64,000 bases of DNA from an uncultured Eubacteriales bacterium. Lineage in GTDB: Bacteria; Bacillota; Clostridia; Christensenellales; Aristaeellaceae. The DNA is taken from the NCBI GenBank assembly GCA_902793605.1, contig CADBEB010000019.1:38506-102505 (forward strand), read 5' to 3'. Under the pieces are notes generated by a model, which worked only from the letters and a program-made list of their open reading frames with translations, searched no databases and was not told where the DNA came from. The position numbers and the translations under genes are program-made. This document shows positions 32,731 through 42,271 of the stretch, piece by piece. Every line of letters begins with the position of its first letter. Position 1 is the first letter of the stretch.

Positions 32731-34407
32731 TCAGAACAGCCCGGTAATCTTACCGTTCTCATCCACATCGATCCGCTCAGCGGCGGGAGACTTGGGCAGA
32801 CCGGGCATCGTCATGATCTCACCGGTCAGGGCGACAAGGAAGCCGGCGCCCGCGGACACCTTCAGGTTTCGTACAGTCACGGTAAAGCCTTCCGGCGCGC
32901 CCAGCAGTGTCGGGTCGTCCGAAAAGGAGTATTGGGTCTTGGCCACACACACCGGCAGCTTGTCGAAACCCAGCCGGGTCAGCTGCTCCGCCTGCTTCTT
33001 CGCCGCAGGGGTCAGGGCCACGCCGGCGCCGCCGTAGATCTTTTTCGTCAGGGCTTCCAGCTTTTCCTCAATGGTAGCGTCCAGCTCATAGGAGAAGGTG
33101 AAGTTGCCCTTTCCTTCCTCGCACAGCCGCACAACCTCGCGGGCCAGGTCTTCACCGCCCTTGCCGCCTTCGGCCCAGACGGTGGAGAGGATCGTGTTGA
33201 CGCCCAGCTCCCGGCATTTGCGGACAATGAAGTCAATCTCCGCGTCCGTATCCGTCGGGAAACGGTTGATAGCTACCACGCAGGGCAGCCGATAGACGTT
33301 CGTGATGTTGTTCACATGGCGCAGCAGGTTCGGAATGCCCCTCTCCAGCGCCGCCAGGTCCTCATTCGCCAGCTGCTTCTTGTCCAGGCCGCCGTGCATC
33401 TTCAGGGCGCGCACCGTACCGACCACGACCACTGCGTCCGGAGTCAGGCCGGCCATGCGGCACTTGATATCCAGGAACTTCTCCGCGCCGAGGTCCGCGC
33501 CGAAGCCAGCTTCGGTCACTGTATAATCGCCCATGCGCATAGCCATGCGGGTCGCCATCACGGAGTTGCAGCCGTGGGCGATGTTCGCGAAGGGACCGCC
33601 GTGCACGAAGGCCGGGGTGCCTTCCAGCGTCTGGACGAGGTTGGGCTTCAGCGCGTCGCGCAGCAGGGCTGCCATGGCGCCGGTCGCCTTCAGATCTCCG
33701 GCGGTCACGGGCTGGTTGTCATAGGTATAGGCTACGATGATCCGGCTCAGGCGCTCCTTCAGGTCCGACATGGAAGAAGCCAGGCAGAACACCGCCATGA
33801 TCTCGCTTGCCACGGTGATATCGAAACCGTCCTCGCGGGGCGTCCCGTTGGCCCTGCCGCCCAGTCCGTCCACCACGAACCGCAGCTGGCGGTCGTTCAT
33901 GTCCACGCAACGCTTCCAGGTGATCTTCTTCACATCGATACCAAGGGCGTTCCCCTGCTGGATGTGGTTGTCCAGCATAGCTGCGAGCAGGTTGTTCGCT
34001 GCGCCGATGGCGTGGAAGTCGCCCGTGAAGTGCAGGTTGATATCCTCCATGGGCACGACCTGAGCATAACCGCCGCCGGCCGCGCCGCCCTTGACGCCGA
34101 AGACCGGGCCAAGGCTCGGTTCCCGCAGCGCCACGGTCACATCCTTGCCGATCCGGGCCAGGCCGTCCGCCAGGCCGATCGTCGTGGTGGTCTTGCCCTC
34201 GCCTGCAGGAGTCGGCGTGATTGCAGTCACGAGCACCAGCTTGCCGGGCTTCCGGTCCGTCTCGTCGATCAGGGCCGGATCGATCTTGGCCTTATAACGG
34301 CCGTACTGCTCCACGTATTTTTCATCCACGTGGGCTTTCTTCGCGATCTCCATGATCGGCTTCATCTTACACTGCTGGGCGATCTCGATATCCGTCAGGT
34401 AGGCCAT
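32731..34407 (-). CDS. fhs: Formate-tetrahydrofolate ligase
   Basis: This 558-residue enzyme makes 10-formyl-THF from formate, THF and [24 protein letters not shown] is the P-loop region; [22 protein letters not shown] and [21 protein letters not shown] are invariant family stretches; [12 protein letters not shown] and the C-terminal [15 protein letters not shown] close it. The ATG at 34407 has AGGAGG 9 nt upstream. As the last gene of the purine operon it feeds the two formyltransferases encoded upstream. Confidence 0.97.
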   Translation of the reverse strand: MAYLTDIEIAQQCKMKPIMEIAKKAHVDEKYVEQYGRYKAKIDPALIDETDRKPGKLVLVTAITPTPAGEGKTTTTIGLADGLARIGKDVTVALREPSLGPVFGVKGGAAGGGYAQVVPMEDINLHFTGDFHAIGAANNLLAAMLDNHIQQGNALGIDVKKITWKRCVDMNDRQLRFVVDGLGGRANGTPREDGFDITVASEIMAVFCLASSMSDLKERLSRIIVAYTYDNQPVTAGDLKATGAMAALLRDALKPNLVQTLEGTPAFVHGGPFANIAHGCNSVMATRMAMRMGDYTVTEAGFGADLGAEKFLDIKCRMAGLTPDAVVVVGTVRALKMHGGLDKKQLANEDLAALERGIPNLLRHVNNITNVYRLPCVVAINRFPTDTDAEIDFIVRKCRELGVNTILSTVWAEGGKGGEDLAREVVRLCEEGKGNFTFSYELDATIEEKLEALTKKIYGGAGVALTPAAKKQAEQLTRLGFDKLPVCVAKTQYSFSDDPTLLGAPEGFTVTVRNLKVSAGAGFLVALTGEIMTMPGLPKSPAAERIDVDENGKITGLF

Positions 34408-34462
34408 TTTACACTTCCTCCTATTTCGCAAATAAGCTGCACATTCCGGCCGAAGGGGTTGG

Positions 34463-34532
34463 GCGATGTCGCGCGTGGCTGCGATGTCGCGTGCGGTGCG
34501 CGAGAGTCACGACTGTGACTACGCGGTGCGCG
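34463..34532. repeat. GC-rich internal repeats between purL and fhs
   Basis: GCGATGTCGCG occurs at 34463-34473 and 34481-34491, GCGGTGCGCG at 34493-34502 and 34523-34532, with a small hairpin GTCAC-GACT-GTGAC between. It fits no riboswitch class I know and may form a structured RNA before fhs. Confidence 0.7.
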
Positions 34533-34568
34533 TGCGAATCAACGTACGTTTCCTTACGGAAAGCCCTC

Positions 34569-37500
34569 TTATTTAAAATACTTCACTGCCGACTCAAACA
34601 TCCTGATGTCGTAATTCCCGGGAACGTTCTTGTACAGATCTTTCCCGGTACGCTCGCTGTGGCCCATCTTGCCGAAGACCCGGCCGTCGGGGCTGGTGAT
34701 GCCCTCGATGGCATAAAGGCTGCCGTTGGGGTTGAACCGCAGATCCATGGACGGCTGATCCTCAAGGTCCACATACTGGGTGGCGATCTGACCCTTCGCT
34801 TCCAGCTCCCGGATCAGGCCATCCTCCGCCAGGAAGCGGCCCTCACCGTGGCTGATCGGCACACTGTAGACATCGCCGACCTGCGTTCCCCGCAGCCAGG
34901 GGCTCAGCGTGCTTGCCACCCGGGTCCGGACGATCCGGCTCTGGTGCCGGCCGATGGTGTTGAAGGTCAGCGTCGGGCAGTGGGCGTCCGTCTCAATGAT
35001 CTTTCCATAGGGCACAAGGCCGAGCTTGATCAGTGCCTGGAAGCCGTTGCAGATCCCGCACATCAGGCCGTCCCGCTTCTCCAGCAGCTCTGTGACCGCG
35101 TCGCTGATGCCTTGGTTCCGGAAAAACGCGGTGATGAACTTCGCGCTGCCGTCCGGCTCGTCGCCGCCGGAGAAACCGCCGGGAATGAAGATCATCTGGC
35201 TCTTGCGCACCTCGTCGGCAAACGCTTCCGCACTGCTGGAGACCTCTTCCGCCGTCAGGTTCCGGACCACGAAGATCTTTGCTTCCGCGCCGGCGTCTTC
35301 CATGGCGCGGGCGCTGTCCACCTCACAGTTGGTGCCCGGGAAGGCCGGGATCAGTACCCGGGGCTTCGCTGTGCGGACCGCCGGCGCCGGCCAGCTGTTC
35401 GCTTCAAAGCGGAAAGCCTTCACCTGGTCCTTTGCCCGGACCGCCGGCCAGCAGGCGTCCGCCTCCTCCCGGTCTTCCGGGGTCCATTCGGGATTCAGGG
35501 TCGGATAGACTTTCTCCAGCTTGTTCCGGCCCAGTTCCCGCAGTTCCTCCAGGGCTACGCTGCTGTCGTTCCATGTGAGTTCCGGCTTCTGCAGAATCAT
35601 ACCCAGCTGCTTGCCGTTGAATCTGTCGTTCAGGGAGAAGTCAAGGGATCCCTTGATTTCCGCAAGGAAGCTGCCGTAGCGGCATTCCGCCAGATCGTCC
35701 AGCGTCAGGTCCTTTTCAAAAGCAAATCCGAATCCGTTGCCCAGCGCCATCTTCATCACGGAAGCCAGGCTGCCGCCTGTCTCAAGCGTCCGGCAGGCAA
35801 CGATCCTGCCCTCCCGGATCCATCCGGCGATCCGGTCGTAAAGGGCCAGCAGGGACGCCGTGACCGGCAGGCCGCGCTCGTCCCGTTCCGGCTCGAGCAG
35901 CACGACACTGTCTCCCGCCTGTTTGAACTCGGAAGAAATAATATCCCCCGTCTTCGCCGTCGTTACCGCAAAGGACACCAGCGTAGGCGGCACATCCAGC
36001 TTCTCGAAGGAACCGGACATGGAGTCCTTGCCGCCGATGGCGGCGATCCCCAGATCCATCTGGGCGTCGAATGCGCCAAGCAGAGCCGCCAGCGGTTTGC
36101 CCCAGCGTTTTCCGTCTGTCCCGGGTTTTTCAAAATATTCCTGGAAGGTCAGGTACACATCGTTGAAGGAGGCGCCGGAAGCAATCAGCTTGCTGACCGA
36201 ATCCACGACGGCCAGATAAGCGCCGTGATAGGGACTGAAGGAAGTCAGTTCCGGATCGTAACCCCAGGCCATCAGGGAACAGTCGTCCGTATGGCCCTTT
36301 TCCAGGCTGATCTTCTGCACCATCGCCTGGACCGGGGTCAGCTGGTTTCTGCCGCCGAAGGGCATCAGCACGGTGCCCGCGCCGATCGTGGAATCAAAGC
36401 GCTCCGAAAGTCCCCTGCGGGAGCAGACTGCCAGGTTTTCCGCGGTTTTCTTCAGCTGCGCTGCAAAGTCCGCCGGTTTCTCCGCGGCCATCGCCGTCGC
36501 GGGCTTTGAGGCCGCGGGCGTGATCACGGTATGCTTCGGCGCGCCGTTGGAGTTCAGGAAATCCCGGCTGATATCCACGATGGTTTTCCCGTTCCAGCGC
36601 ATCGTCAGGCGGGGATCCGCCTTGACCTTCGCCACGGGGCAGGCCTGAAGGTTCTCTTCGGCTGCCAGGGCCAGGAAGGTTTCCGCGTCCTCTGCGGCAA
36701 CCACAACAGCCATGCGCTCCTGGCTTTCGGAAATCGCCAGCTCGGTCCCGTCCAGGCCTTCATATTTCTTCGGCACCGCGTTCAGGTCGATATCCAGTCC
36801 GTCGGCCAGTTCGCCGATGGCAACGCTCACACCGCCGGCTCCGAAGTCGTTGCAGCGTTTGATCAGCTTCGTCGCCTTCGGGTTGCGGAACAGCCGCTGC
36901 AGCTTCCGCTCCTCCGGCGCGTTGCCCTTCTGCACCTCCGCGCCGCAGGTCTCCACGCTGTGCGCGTTGTGCGCCTTGGAGGATCCGGTCGCGCCGCCGA
37001 TGCCGTCCCGGCCGGTGGAACCGCCCAGGAGGATCACGATATCCCCGGGAGCCGGGCATTCCCGGCGGACGTTCTCTGCCGGCGCCGCCGCAATGACCGC
37101 GCCGATCTCCATCCGCTTGGCCGCATAGCCGGGGTGATAAATCTCATCTACGATGCCCGTCGCGAGGCCGATCTGGTTGCCGTAGGAGGCATAGCCCGCC
37201 GCCGCGGTCGTCACCAGTTTGCGCTGGGGCAGCTTGCCGGGAATCGTTTCAGACACAGGCCGGGTCGGATCCGCCGCGCCGGTCACGCGCATCGCACCAT
37301 AGACATAGGCACGACCGCTCAGAGGGTCGCGGATCGCGCCGCCGATGCAGGTGGCCGCGCCGCCGAAAGGCTCGATCTCCGTGGGATGATTGTGCGTTTC
37401 GTTCTTGAACAGCAGCAGCCAGGGTTCTTTTACACCGTCCCGCTCCACGTCCATCTTCACCGTGCAGGCGTTGATCTCTTCGCTCTCGTCCAGCTTGTCC

Positions 37501-38345
37501 AGCTTTCCGTTCTTCCGCAGGTACTTTGCCGCCACCGTAGCCAGGTCCATCAGGCAGACAGGCTTGTTCTCCCGGCCCAGTTCCTTCCGGGTGTCCAGAT
37601 AGCGCTTCCAGGACTTCTCCAGCACCGCGTCCTCAAAGCTCACGCTGTCGATCTCCGTCAGGAAGGTGGTATGCCGGCAGTGGTCGCTCCAGTAGGTATC
37701 CAGCATCCGGATCTCGGTGATGGTAGGCTCGCGGCCTTCCTCCCGGAACCAGCTCTGGCAGAAAGCGATATCATCCGTATCCATAGCCAGGCCGTAGTCC
37801 GCCACGAACTTTTCAAGCCCGGACCGGTCCAGGGCTGTAAAGCCTTCCAGTGTCGCGACTTCCGTCGGCACGGCATACTCGGTCCGCAGGGTCTCCGGCT
37901 TATCCAGGGAAGCTTCCCGGGCTTCCACAGGGTTGATCACGTATTTCTTGATCTCCAGGATCTCCGCCTCAGTCAGGGTGCCGTAGAGGATATAGACCTT
38001 CGCGCTGCGGATCAGGGGCCGCTCACCCCGGGAGATGAACTGGATGCACTGCGCCGCGGAATCCGCCCGCTGGTCGAACTGACCCGGCAGGTATTCCACT
38101 GCGAACACAGCCGCTGCGCCTTCTGCGCTCAGCTCCGCCATCGTATCGTCCAGCTGGGGCTCGGAGAACACTTCCCGCACCGCCAGGCTGAACAGTTCCT
38201 CCGGCATATCCTCCGCGTCGTAGCGGTTCAGCAGCCGGACCCTTTCCAGCCCTTTGATGCCCAGGAACGTCCGGGCGTCCCTCCGCAGTTCCCGCGCTTC
38301 GTTGTCCAGGCCGGGCTTCTTTTCCACAAAGACTCTGTAGACCAT
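34569..38345 (-). CDS. purL: Phosphoribosylformylglycinamidine synthase, single chain
   Basis: This 1258-residue enzyme converts FGAR to FGAM with glutamine and ATP. The central AIRS-type halves carry YWSDHCRHTTF, FKNETHNHPTEIEPFGGAAT and IGGKDSMSGSF. The C-terminal glutaminase domain is intact: IPAFPGTNCE, MCGICNGFQALIKLG with the nucleophile Cys, and SHGEGRF with the catalytic His. Its length fits the long clostridial form, so no separate PurQ or PurS is needed. Downstream of purD by 30 nt in the operon. Confidence 0.97.
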   Translation of the reverse strand: MVYRVFVEKKPGLDNEARELRRDARTFLGIKGLERVRLLNRYDAEDMPEELFSLAVREVFSEPQLDDTMAELSAEGAAAVFAVEYLPGQFDQRADSAAQCIQFISRGERPLIRSAKVYILYGTLTEAEILEIKKYVINPVEAREASLDKPETLRTEYAVPTEVATLEGFTALDRSGLEKFVADYGLAMDTDDIAFCQSWFREEGREPTITEIRMLDTYWSDHCRHTTFLTEIDSVSFEDAVLEKSWKRYLDTRKELGRENKPVCLMDLATVAAKYLRKNGKLDKLDESEEINACTVKMDVERDGVKEPWLLLFKNETHNHPTEIEPFGGAATCIGGAIRDPLSGRAYVYGAMRVTGAADPTRPVSETIPGKLPQRKLVTTAAAGYASYGNQIGLATGIVDEIYHPGYAAKRMEIGAVIAAAPAENVRRECPAPGDIVILLGGSTGRDGIGGATGSSKAHNAHSVETCGAEVQKGNAPEERKLQRLFRNPKATKLIKRCNDFGAGGVSVAIGELADGLDIDLNAVPKKYEGLDGTELAISESQERMAVVVAAEDAETFLALAAEENLQACPVAKVKADPRLTMRWNGKTIVDISRDFLNSNGAPKHTVITPAASKPATAMAAEKPADFAAQLKKTAENLAVCSRRGLSERFDSTIGAGTVLMPFGGRNQLTPVQAMVQKISLEKGHTDDCSLMAWGYDPELTSFSPYHGAYLAVVDSVSKLIASGASFNDVYLTFQEYFEKPGTDGKRWGKPLAALLGAFDAQMDLGIAAIGGKDSMSGSFEKLDVPPTLVSFAVTTAKTGDIISSEFKQAGDSVVLLEPERDERGLPVTASLLALYDRIAGWIREGRIVACRTLETGGSLASVMKMALGNGFGFAFEKDLTLDDLAECRYGSFLAEIKGSLDFSLNDRFNGKQLGMILQKPELTWNDSSVALEELRELGRNKLEKVYPTLNPEWTPEDREEADACWPAVRAKDQVKAFRFEANSWPAPAVRTAKPRVLIPAFPGTNCEVDSARAMEDAGAEAKIFVVRNLTAEEVSSSAEAFADEVRKSQMIFIPGGFSGGDEPDGSAKFITAFFRNQGISDAVTELLEKRDGLMCGICNGFQALIKLGLVPYGKIIETDAHCPTLTFNTIGRHQSRIVRTRVASTLSPWLRGTQVGDVYSVPISHGEGRFLAEDGLIRELEAKGQIATQYVDLEDQPSMDLRFNPNGSLYAIEGITSPDGRVFGKMGHSERTGKDLYKNVPGNYDIRMFESAVKYFK

Positions 38346-38359
38346 ATCGTACCTCGTAC

Positions 38360-38383
38360 ATTCATAATTGGGAATTCATAATG
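38360..38383. repeat. AT-rich intergenic repeat (copy 1)
   Basis: TTCATAATTGGGAATTCATA fills the purD-purL gap. Similar AATTCACAATTCAT strings lie at 39673, 44751 and 50045, always in gaps of the nucleotide operons. Confidence 0.6.
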
Positions 38384-39638
38384 CTGCCAGCGCCCGCGCT
38401 CCGATATCTTTCCGCATATAGCGGTTCCCGAAGGTCACGGTTTCCGCCATTTCATAGGCTTCTTTCACGGCTTCCGGCAGGGTACCGGCCACGGCGGTCA
38501 CGCCCAGGACCCGGCCGCCGGAGGTCACGAGCCTGCCGTCCTTCAGCGCCGCCCCGGCCACAAACACATGCTCCGACACCGCCTCCGGGATCGTGATCTC
38601 ATAGCCTTTCTCATAGCTCAGCGGGTAGCCTTCCGAGGCCAGTACCACGCAGCAGGCGTGGGCATCCCGGAACTTTACTTCGCACTCCGCCAGCTTTCCG
38701 TCGGTCACCGCCCGCATCACGGTCAGCAGGTCGCTCTCCAGCAGGGGAAGCACCACCTGGGTTTCCGGATCGCCGAAGCGGCAGTTGTACTCGATCACCT
38801 TCGGCCCGTCCTTCGTGATCATCAGGCCGAAATACAGGCAGCCGCGGAATTCCCGCCCCTCCGCCTTCATCGCGCGGATCGTCGGCAGGAAGATCGTTTC
38901 CATGCACGCGTCCGCTACTTCCTTCGTATAGTAAGGATTCGGCGCGACCGTACCCATACCGCCGGTATTGGGACCCGTGTCCCCGTCCCCGGCCCGCTTG
39001 TGGTCCATGCTGGAAACCATCGGCTTCACAGTCGTCCCGTCCGTGAAGGACAGGACCGAGACCTCCGGCCCTTCGAGGTATTCCTCGATCACGATCCTGT
39101 CGCCGCTTTTTCCGAACTTCCTGTCCTCCATGATCTCCCGGACCGCGCCGCAGGCTTCCTCCCGGGTCATCGCCACGGTCACACCCTTGCCGAGCGCCAG
39201 ACCGTCCGCCTTGACCACCGTCGGAATCGGTGCGGTCTCCAGGTAGGTCAGCGCGTCAGCGGGATCGGTGAACACTTCATAGGCCGCCGTCGGAATTCCG
39301 TATTTCTTCATCAGGTCCTTTGAGAAGACCTTGCTGCCCTCAATGATGGCCGCGTTCTTCCGGGGGCCGAAGCAGGGAATCCCTTCCGCTTCCAGCAGGT
39401 CCACACAACCCAGCACCAGCGGATCATCCGGCGCCACCACGGCATAGTCGATCTTCGTCCCGCGGGTGAAGTTCACGATGCCTTCCAGGTCGGTCGCCTT
39501 GATGTTCACGCATTCCGCGTCCTGTGCGATCCCGCCGTTTCCCGGCAGGGCATAGATCTTCTCCACTGCCGGGTTTTCCTTCAGTTTTTTGATGATCGTA
39601 TGCTCACGGCCGCCGCCGCCGACAACAAGCAAATTCAT
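38376..39638 (-). CDS. purD: Phosphoribosylamine-glycine ligase (GAR synthetase)
   Basis: This 420-residue ATP-grasp ligase makes GAR from phosphoribosylamine, glycine and ATP. NLLVVGGGGREHTIIKKL is the N-terminal phosphate loop, VVKADGLALGKGV and VIEEYLEGPEVSVLSF are ATP-grasp segments, GPNTGGMGTVAP the catalytic loop and EYNCRFGDPETQVVLPLL binds metal. Full length for the family. AAGGAAG precedes the ATG. Confidence 0.97.
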   Translation of the reverse strand: MNLLVVGGGGREHTIIKKLKENPAVEKIYALPGNGGIAQDAECVNIKATDLEGIVNFTRGTKIDYAVVAPDDPLVLGCVDLLEAEGIPCFGPRKNAAIIEGSKVFSKDLMKKYGIPTAAYEVFTDPADALTYLETAPIPTVVKADGLALGKGVTVAMTREEACGAVREIMEDRKFGKSGDRIVIEEYLEGPEVSVLSFTDGTTVKPMVSSMDHKRAGDGDTGPNTGGMGTVAPNPYYTKEVADACMETIFLPTIRAMKAEGREFRGCLYFGLMITKDGPKVIEYNCRFGDPETQVVLPLLESDLLTVMRAVTDGKLAECEVKFRDAHACCVVLASEGYPLSYEKGYEITIPEAVSEHVFVAGAALKDGRLVTSGGRVLGVTAVAGTLPEAVKEAYEMAETVTFGNRYMRKDIGARALAAL

Positions 39639-39672
39639 TTATACTGTTCTTCCTTTCAGGCTTTCTGCTCCC

Positions 39673-39702
39673 GAATTCACAGTTCATCATTATGAATTCA
39701 AC
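39673..39702. repeat. AT-rich intergenic repeat (copy 2)
   Basis: GAATTCACAGTTCATCATTA and the following TGAATTC form an imperfect palindrome in the gap between the AICAR transformylase gene and purD. Confidence 0.6.
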
Positions 39703-39716
39703 ATGAGGTTGTTCCG

Positions 39717-40901
39717 TCAATGATGGAACAGCCTCATGTGCGTAAACGCCATGGTCATCCCGTACTTGTCGCAGCATTCGATGACCGCGTCGTCCCGGAT
39801 GGATCCGCCGGGCTCGGCGATGTACTTCACGCCGCTCTTATAGGCCCGTTCAATATTGTCGCTGAAGGGGAAGAAGGCGTCGGAACCCAGCGCCACATCC
39901 TGCCGGGTATCGAGGAAAGCGCGCTTCTCCGCCTCGGTCAGAGGCGCAGGCTGCGCCGTGAAGTACTTCTGCCAGTTGCCTTCCGCGCAGACGTCCTCTT
40001 CATTCTGGTTGATATAGCCGTCGATGACGTTGTCCCGCTCCGGCCGGCCGAGATCCGCGCGGAAAGGCAGGTTCAGGACCTTCTCATGCTGCCGCAGGAA
40101 CCAGGTATCCGCCTTGGAGCCTGCCAGGCGCGTGCAGTGGATGCGGCTCTGCTGGCCGGCGCCCACGCCGATCGCCTGTCCGTCCACCGCATAGCAGACG
40201 GAGTTGGACTGGGTGTACTTCAGGGTGATCAGGGCGACGATCAGGTCACGGACCGCGCTCTCCGGCAGGTCCTTGTTCTTCGTCACGATATCCCCGAGCA
40301 GCTCCCGGTTGATCTCGAAATTGTTACGTCCCTGCTCAAAAGTGATGCCGAACACCTGCTTGCGTTCCTGTACCTCAGGCACATAGTCCGGATCGATCTC
40401 GACGATGTTGTAGTTGCCCTTGCGCTTGCTCTTCAGGATCTCCAGGGCTTCCGGCTCGTATCCGGGGGCGATGACGCCGTCGGACACTTCACGCTTGAGC
40501 ATCTTCGCAGTGGTCACGTCACACACTTCGCTCATGGCCACCCAGTCGCCGAAGGAGCACATCCGGTCGGTTCCGCGGGCCCGGGCATAGGCGCAGGCCA
40601 GAGGGGAATCATCCAGGCCTTCGATGTCGTCCACAAAGCAGGCTTTCTTCAGATCCGCGCTCAGCGGGATGCCAACTGCCGCGGACGTGGGGCTCACGTG
40701 CTTGAAACTTGTCACCGCGGGCAGGCCCAGGGCGGCTTTCAGTTCCTTCACCAGCTGCCAGCTGTTGAAGGCGTCCAGGAAATTGATATAGCCCGGCCGT
40801 CCGGACAGGATTTTGATCGGCAGCTCACTGCCGTCGTTCATGTAGATCTTCGCGGGTTTCTGGTTGGGGTTGCAGCCGTACTTCAGTTCGAACTCTTTCA
40901 T
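39717..40901 (-). CDS. purH: AICAR transformylase (stand-alone formyltransferase)
   Basis: This 394-residue protein corresponds to the formyltransferase half of PurH without the usual N-terminal IMP cyclohydrolase domain. LKYGCNPNQKPAKIY is the start of that domain; VTSFKHVSPTSAAVG holds the catalytic Lys and His, and KYTQSNSVCYAVDGQAIGVGAGQQSR is the invariant active-site stretch, followed by SDAFFPFSDNIE. It uses 10-formyl-THF to make FAICAR. The missing ring-closing activity is supplied by the next gene upstream. Confidence 0.95.
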   Translation of the reverse strand: MKEFELKYGCNPNQKPAKIYMNDGSELPIKILSGRPGYINFLDAFNSWQLVKELKAALGLPAVTSFKHVSPTSAAVGIPLSADLKKACFVDDIEGLDDSPLACAYARARGTDRMCSFGDWVAMSEVCDVTTAKMLKREVSDGVIAPGYEPEALEILKSKRKGNYNIVEIDPDYVPEVQERKQVFGITFEQGRNNFEINRELLGDIVTKNKDLPESAVRDLIVALITLKYTQSNSVCYAVDGQAIGVGAGQQSRIHCTRLAGSKADTWFLRQHEKVLNLPFRADLGRPERDNVIDGYINQNEEDVCAEGNWQKYFTAQPAPLTEAEKRAFLDTRQDVALGSDAFFPFSDNIERAYKSGVKYIAEPGGSIRDDAVIECCDKYGMTMAFTHMRLFHH

Positions 40902-40915
40902 TTTCTCTCGCTCCC

Positions 40916-41635
40916 TTACTTGTTCTTGTTGACAAGGCGGTTCTCCACAGCCCCGGTCTTCAGGTCAATATAGCGGACATACAGGCTGATCCTGTTCTGC
41001 TCGTTCAGCGCGTTCCAGATCCGGCCGGTCATCTCGTCAATGTCGTCACACACTGCAATCCGCTCCGGCTCGCCCTGGAAGGTCGGGATCGGGTTCCCGT
41101 CGCACACATAGGTGTGGATGAAGTGACCCAGGCCGTTCTTCGGCGCGTAGCTGTAGGTATAGCGGTTGCAGGCACTGCCTTCCGCGTCTGCGCTCTTGAG
41201 GATGCTCATCTGATAGGTAAAGTCTCCCGCGCCGAAGGTCAGCATCCCGCTGATGCGGGGAGTGAAGTTCGGGCCGTCCGGCTCAAACTCACGGCTCTCC
41301 AACGCTTCGGAGAAACCCTTGCCGGTCTGAAGGCCTTCCACCACGGTATCGGTCTGGTTGCCGTTGGTGACCACCAGGTTGTTTCCGAAAGAGCGGATTG
41401 CCGCATAGATGATCAGGGAAGGATCCTGAACCTTGGCCGCGTCGAAGGGTTCGGTGAAGACTTCGCCGTTCTTCTCAGTGAAAATCCGGTTCCGGCTGTT
41501 CTCGCTGCGGCCCATGATGAAGTAGGCCGTCATGGCTTTCGCGCCGTCCGGCGTCTTGCCGATCACTATGCCGCGGCCGGGATAGGTGTTGTCCTTCAGC
41601 AGTTCCTCAGGGGTAAAGATGCGGTAGATGTCCAT
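40916..41635 (-). CDS. purO: IMP cyclohydrolase, PurO-like
   Basis: This 239-residue protein has the layout of the IMP_cyclohyd (PurO) family first known from archaea: NTYPGRGIVIGKTPDG, MGRSENSRNRIF, NGNQTDTV, EPDGPNFTPRISGM and NGLGHFIHTY. It closes the last ring of IMP from FAICAR. Its place 14 nt upstream of the stand-alone AICAR transformylase gene fits a split form of the usual bifunctional PurH. GAGGAGG precedes the ATG. The symbol is by analogy. Confidence 0.88.
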   Translation of the reverse strand: MDIYRIFTPEELLKDNTYPGRGIVIGKTPDGAKAMTAYFIMGRSENSRNRIFTEKNGEVFTEPFDAAKVQDPSLIIYAAIRSFGNNLVVTNGNQTDTVVEGLQTGKGFSEALESREFEPDGPNFTPRISGMLTFGAGDFTYQMSILKSADAEGSACNRYTYSYAPKNGLGHFIHTYVCDGNPIPTFQGEPERIAVCDDIDEMTGRIWNALNEQNRISLYVRYIDLKTGAVENRLVNKNK

Positions 41636-41647
41636 AGGCTCCTCCTC

Positions 41648-42256
41648 TTATCCGTTTATGATTTCTTTGCAGATCTTCTCGACGCTCTGCGGAAGGATCA
41701 CCCATTCCGCCTGTTCCATCACTCTGCGCTGCAGGATCTCCGGCGTATCCCCGGGCTCGATCCTCACAGCTTTCTGAGCGATGATCTCCCCGCCGTCCGG
41801 GATCTCGTTCACAAAGTGAACGGTCGCGCCGGTCACCTTCACGCCCCGGCCCAGCGCCGCCTCGTGCACCTTCAGCCCGTAGTATCCCGCGCCGCAGAAG
41901 CTGGGGATCAGGCTCGGATGCACGTTGATGATCCGCCTGGGATACCGGGCTGTAAAGTCTTCGGTCAGGATGCTCAGGAACCCGGCCAGGACGATCAGGT
42001 CCGTCCGGTTCTCTTCCAGTGCGGCAAGCAGTTTTGCCTCAAAGGCTTTTTGTCCGCCACAGGCTTTCTTGTTGATCTCCACGGACGGGATCCCGGCCAT
42101 CGTGGCGCGCTCCAGCGCATAGGCGCCGGCGCGGTCACTGATCACCAGGGTCACTTCGCCGTCGGACAGCTCACCCCGTCCGGCGGCGTCCAGGATCGCC
42201 TGCAGGTTTGTGCCGCCACCGGATACCAGAACAGCGATACGGGCTTTCTTCTTCAT
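41648..42256 (-). CDS. purN: Phosphoribosylglycinamide formyltransferase
   Basis: This 202-residue enzyme transfers formyl from 10-formyl-THF to GAR. VLVSGGGTNLQAILDA is the N-terminal phosphate loop, IVLAGFLSILTEDFTARYP the central strand, RIINVHPSLIPSFCG holds the catalytic Asn-His pair, and VHFVNEIPDGGEIIAQ carries the catalytic Asp. Full length. Confidence 0.96.
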   Translation of the reverse strand: MKKKARIAVLVSGGGTNLQAILDAAGRGELSDGEVTLVISDRAGAYALERATMAGIPSVEINKKACGGQKAFEAKLLAALEENRTDLIVLAGFLSILTEDFTARYPRRIINVHPSLIPSFCGAGYYGLKVHEAALGRGVKVTGATVHFVNEIPDGGEIIAQKAVRIEPGDTPEILQRRVMEQAEWVILPQSVEKICKEIING

Positions 42257-42271
42257 CTCGGTTTCCTTTCG

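Noticed and set aside
34463..34532. ZTP or THF riboswitch before fhs
   Set aside because: The conserved bases of either class are not seen; the stretch is dominated by GC-rich direct repeats.
34491..38381. Two long plus-strand frames (672 and 616 codons)
   Set aside because: Both lie antisense within purL and show no family motifs.
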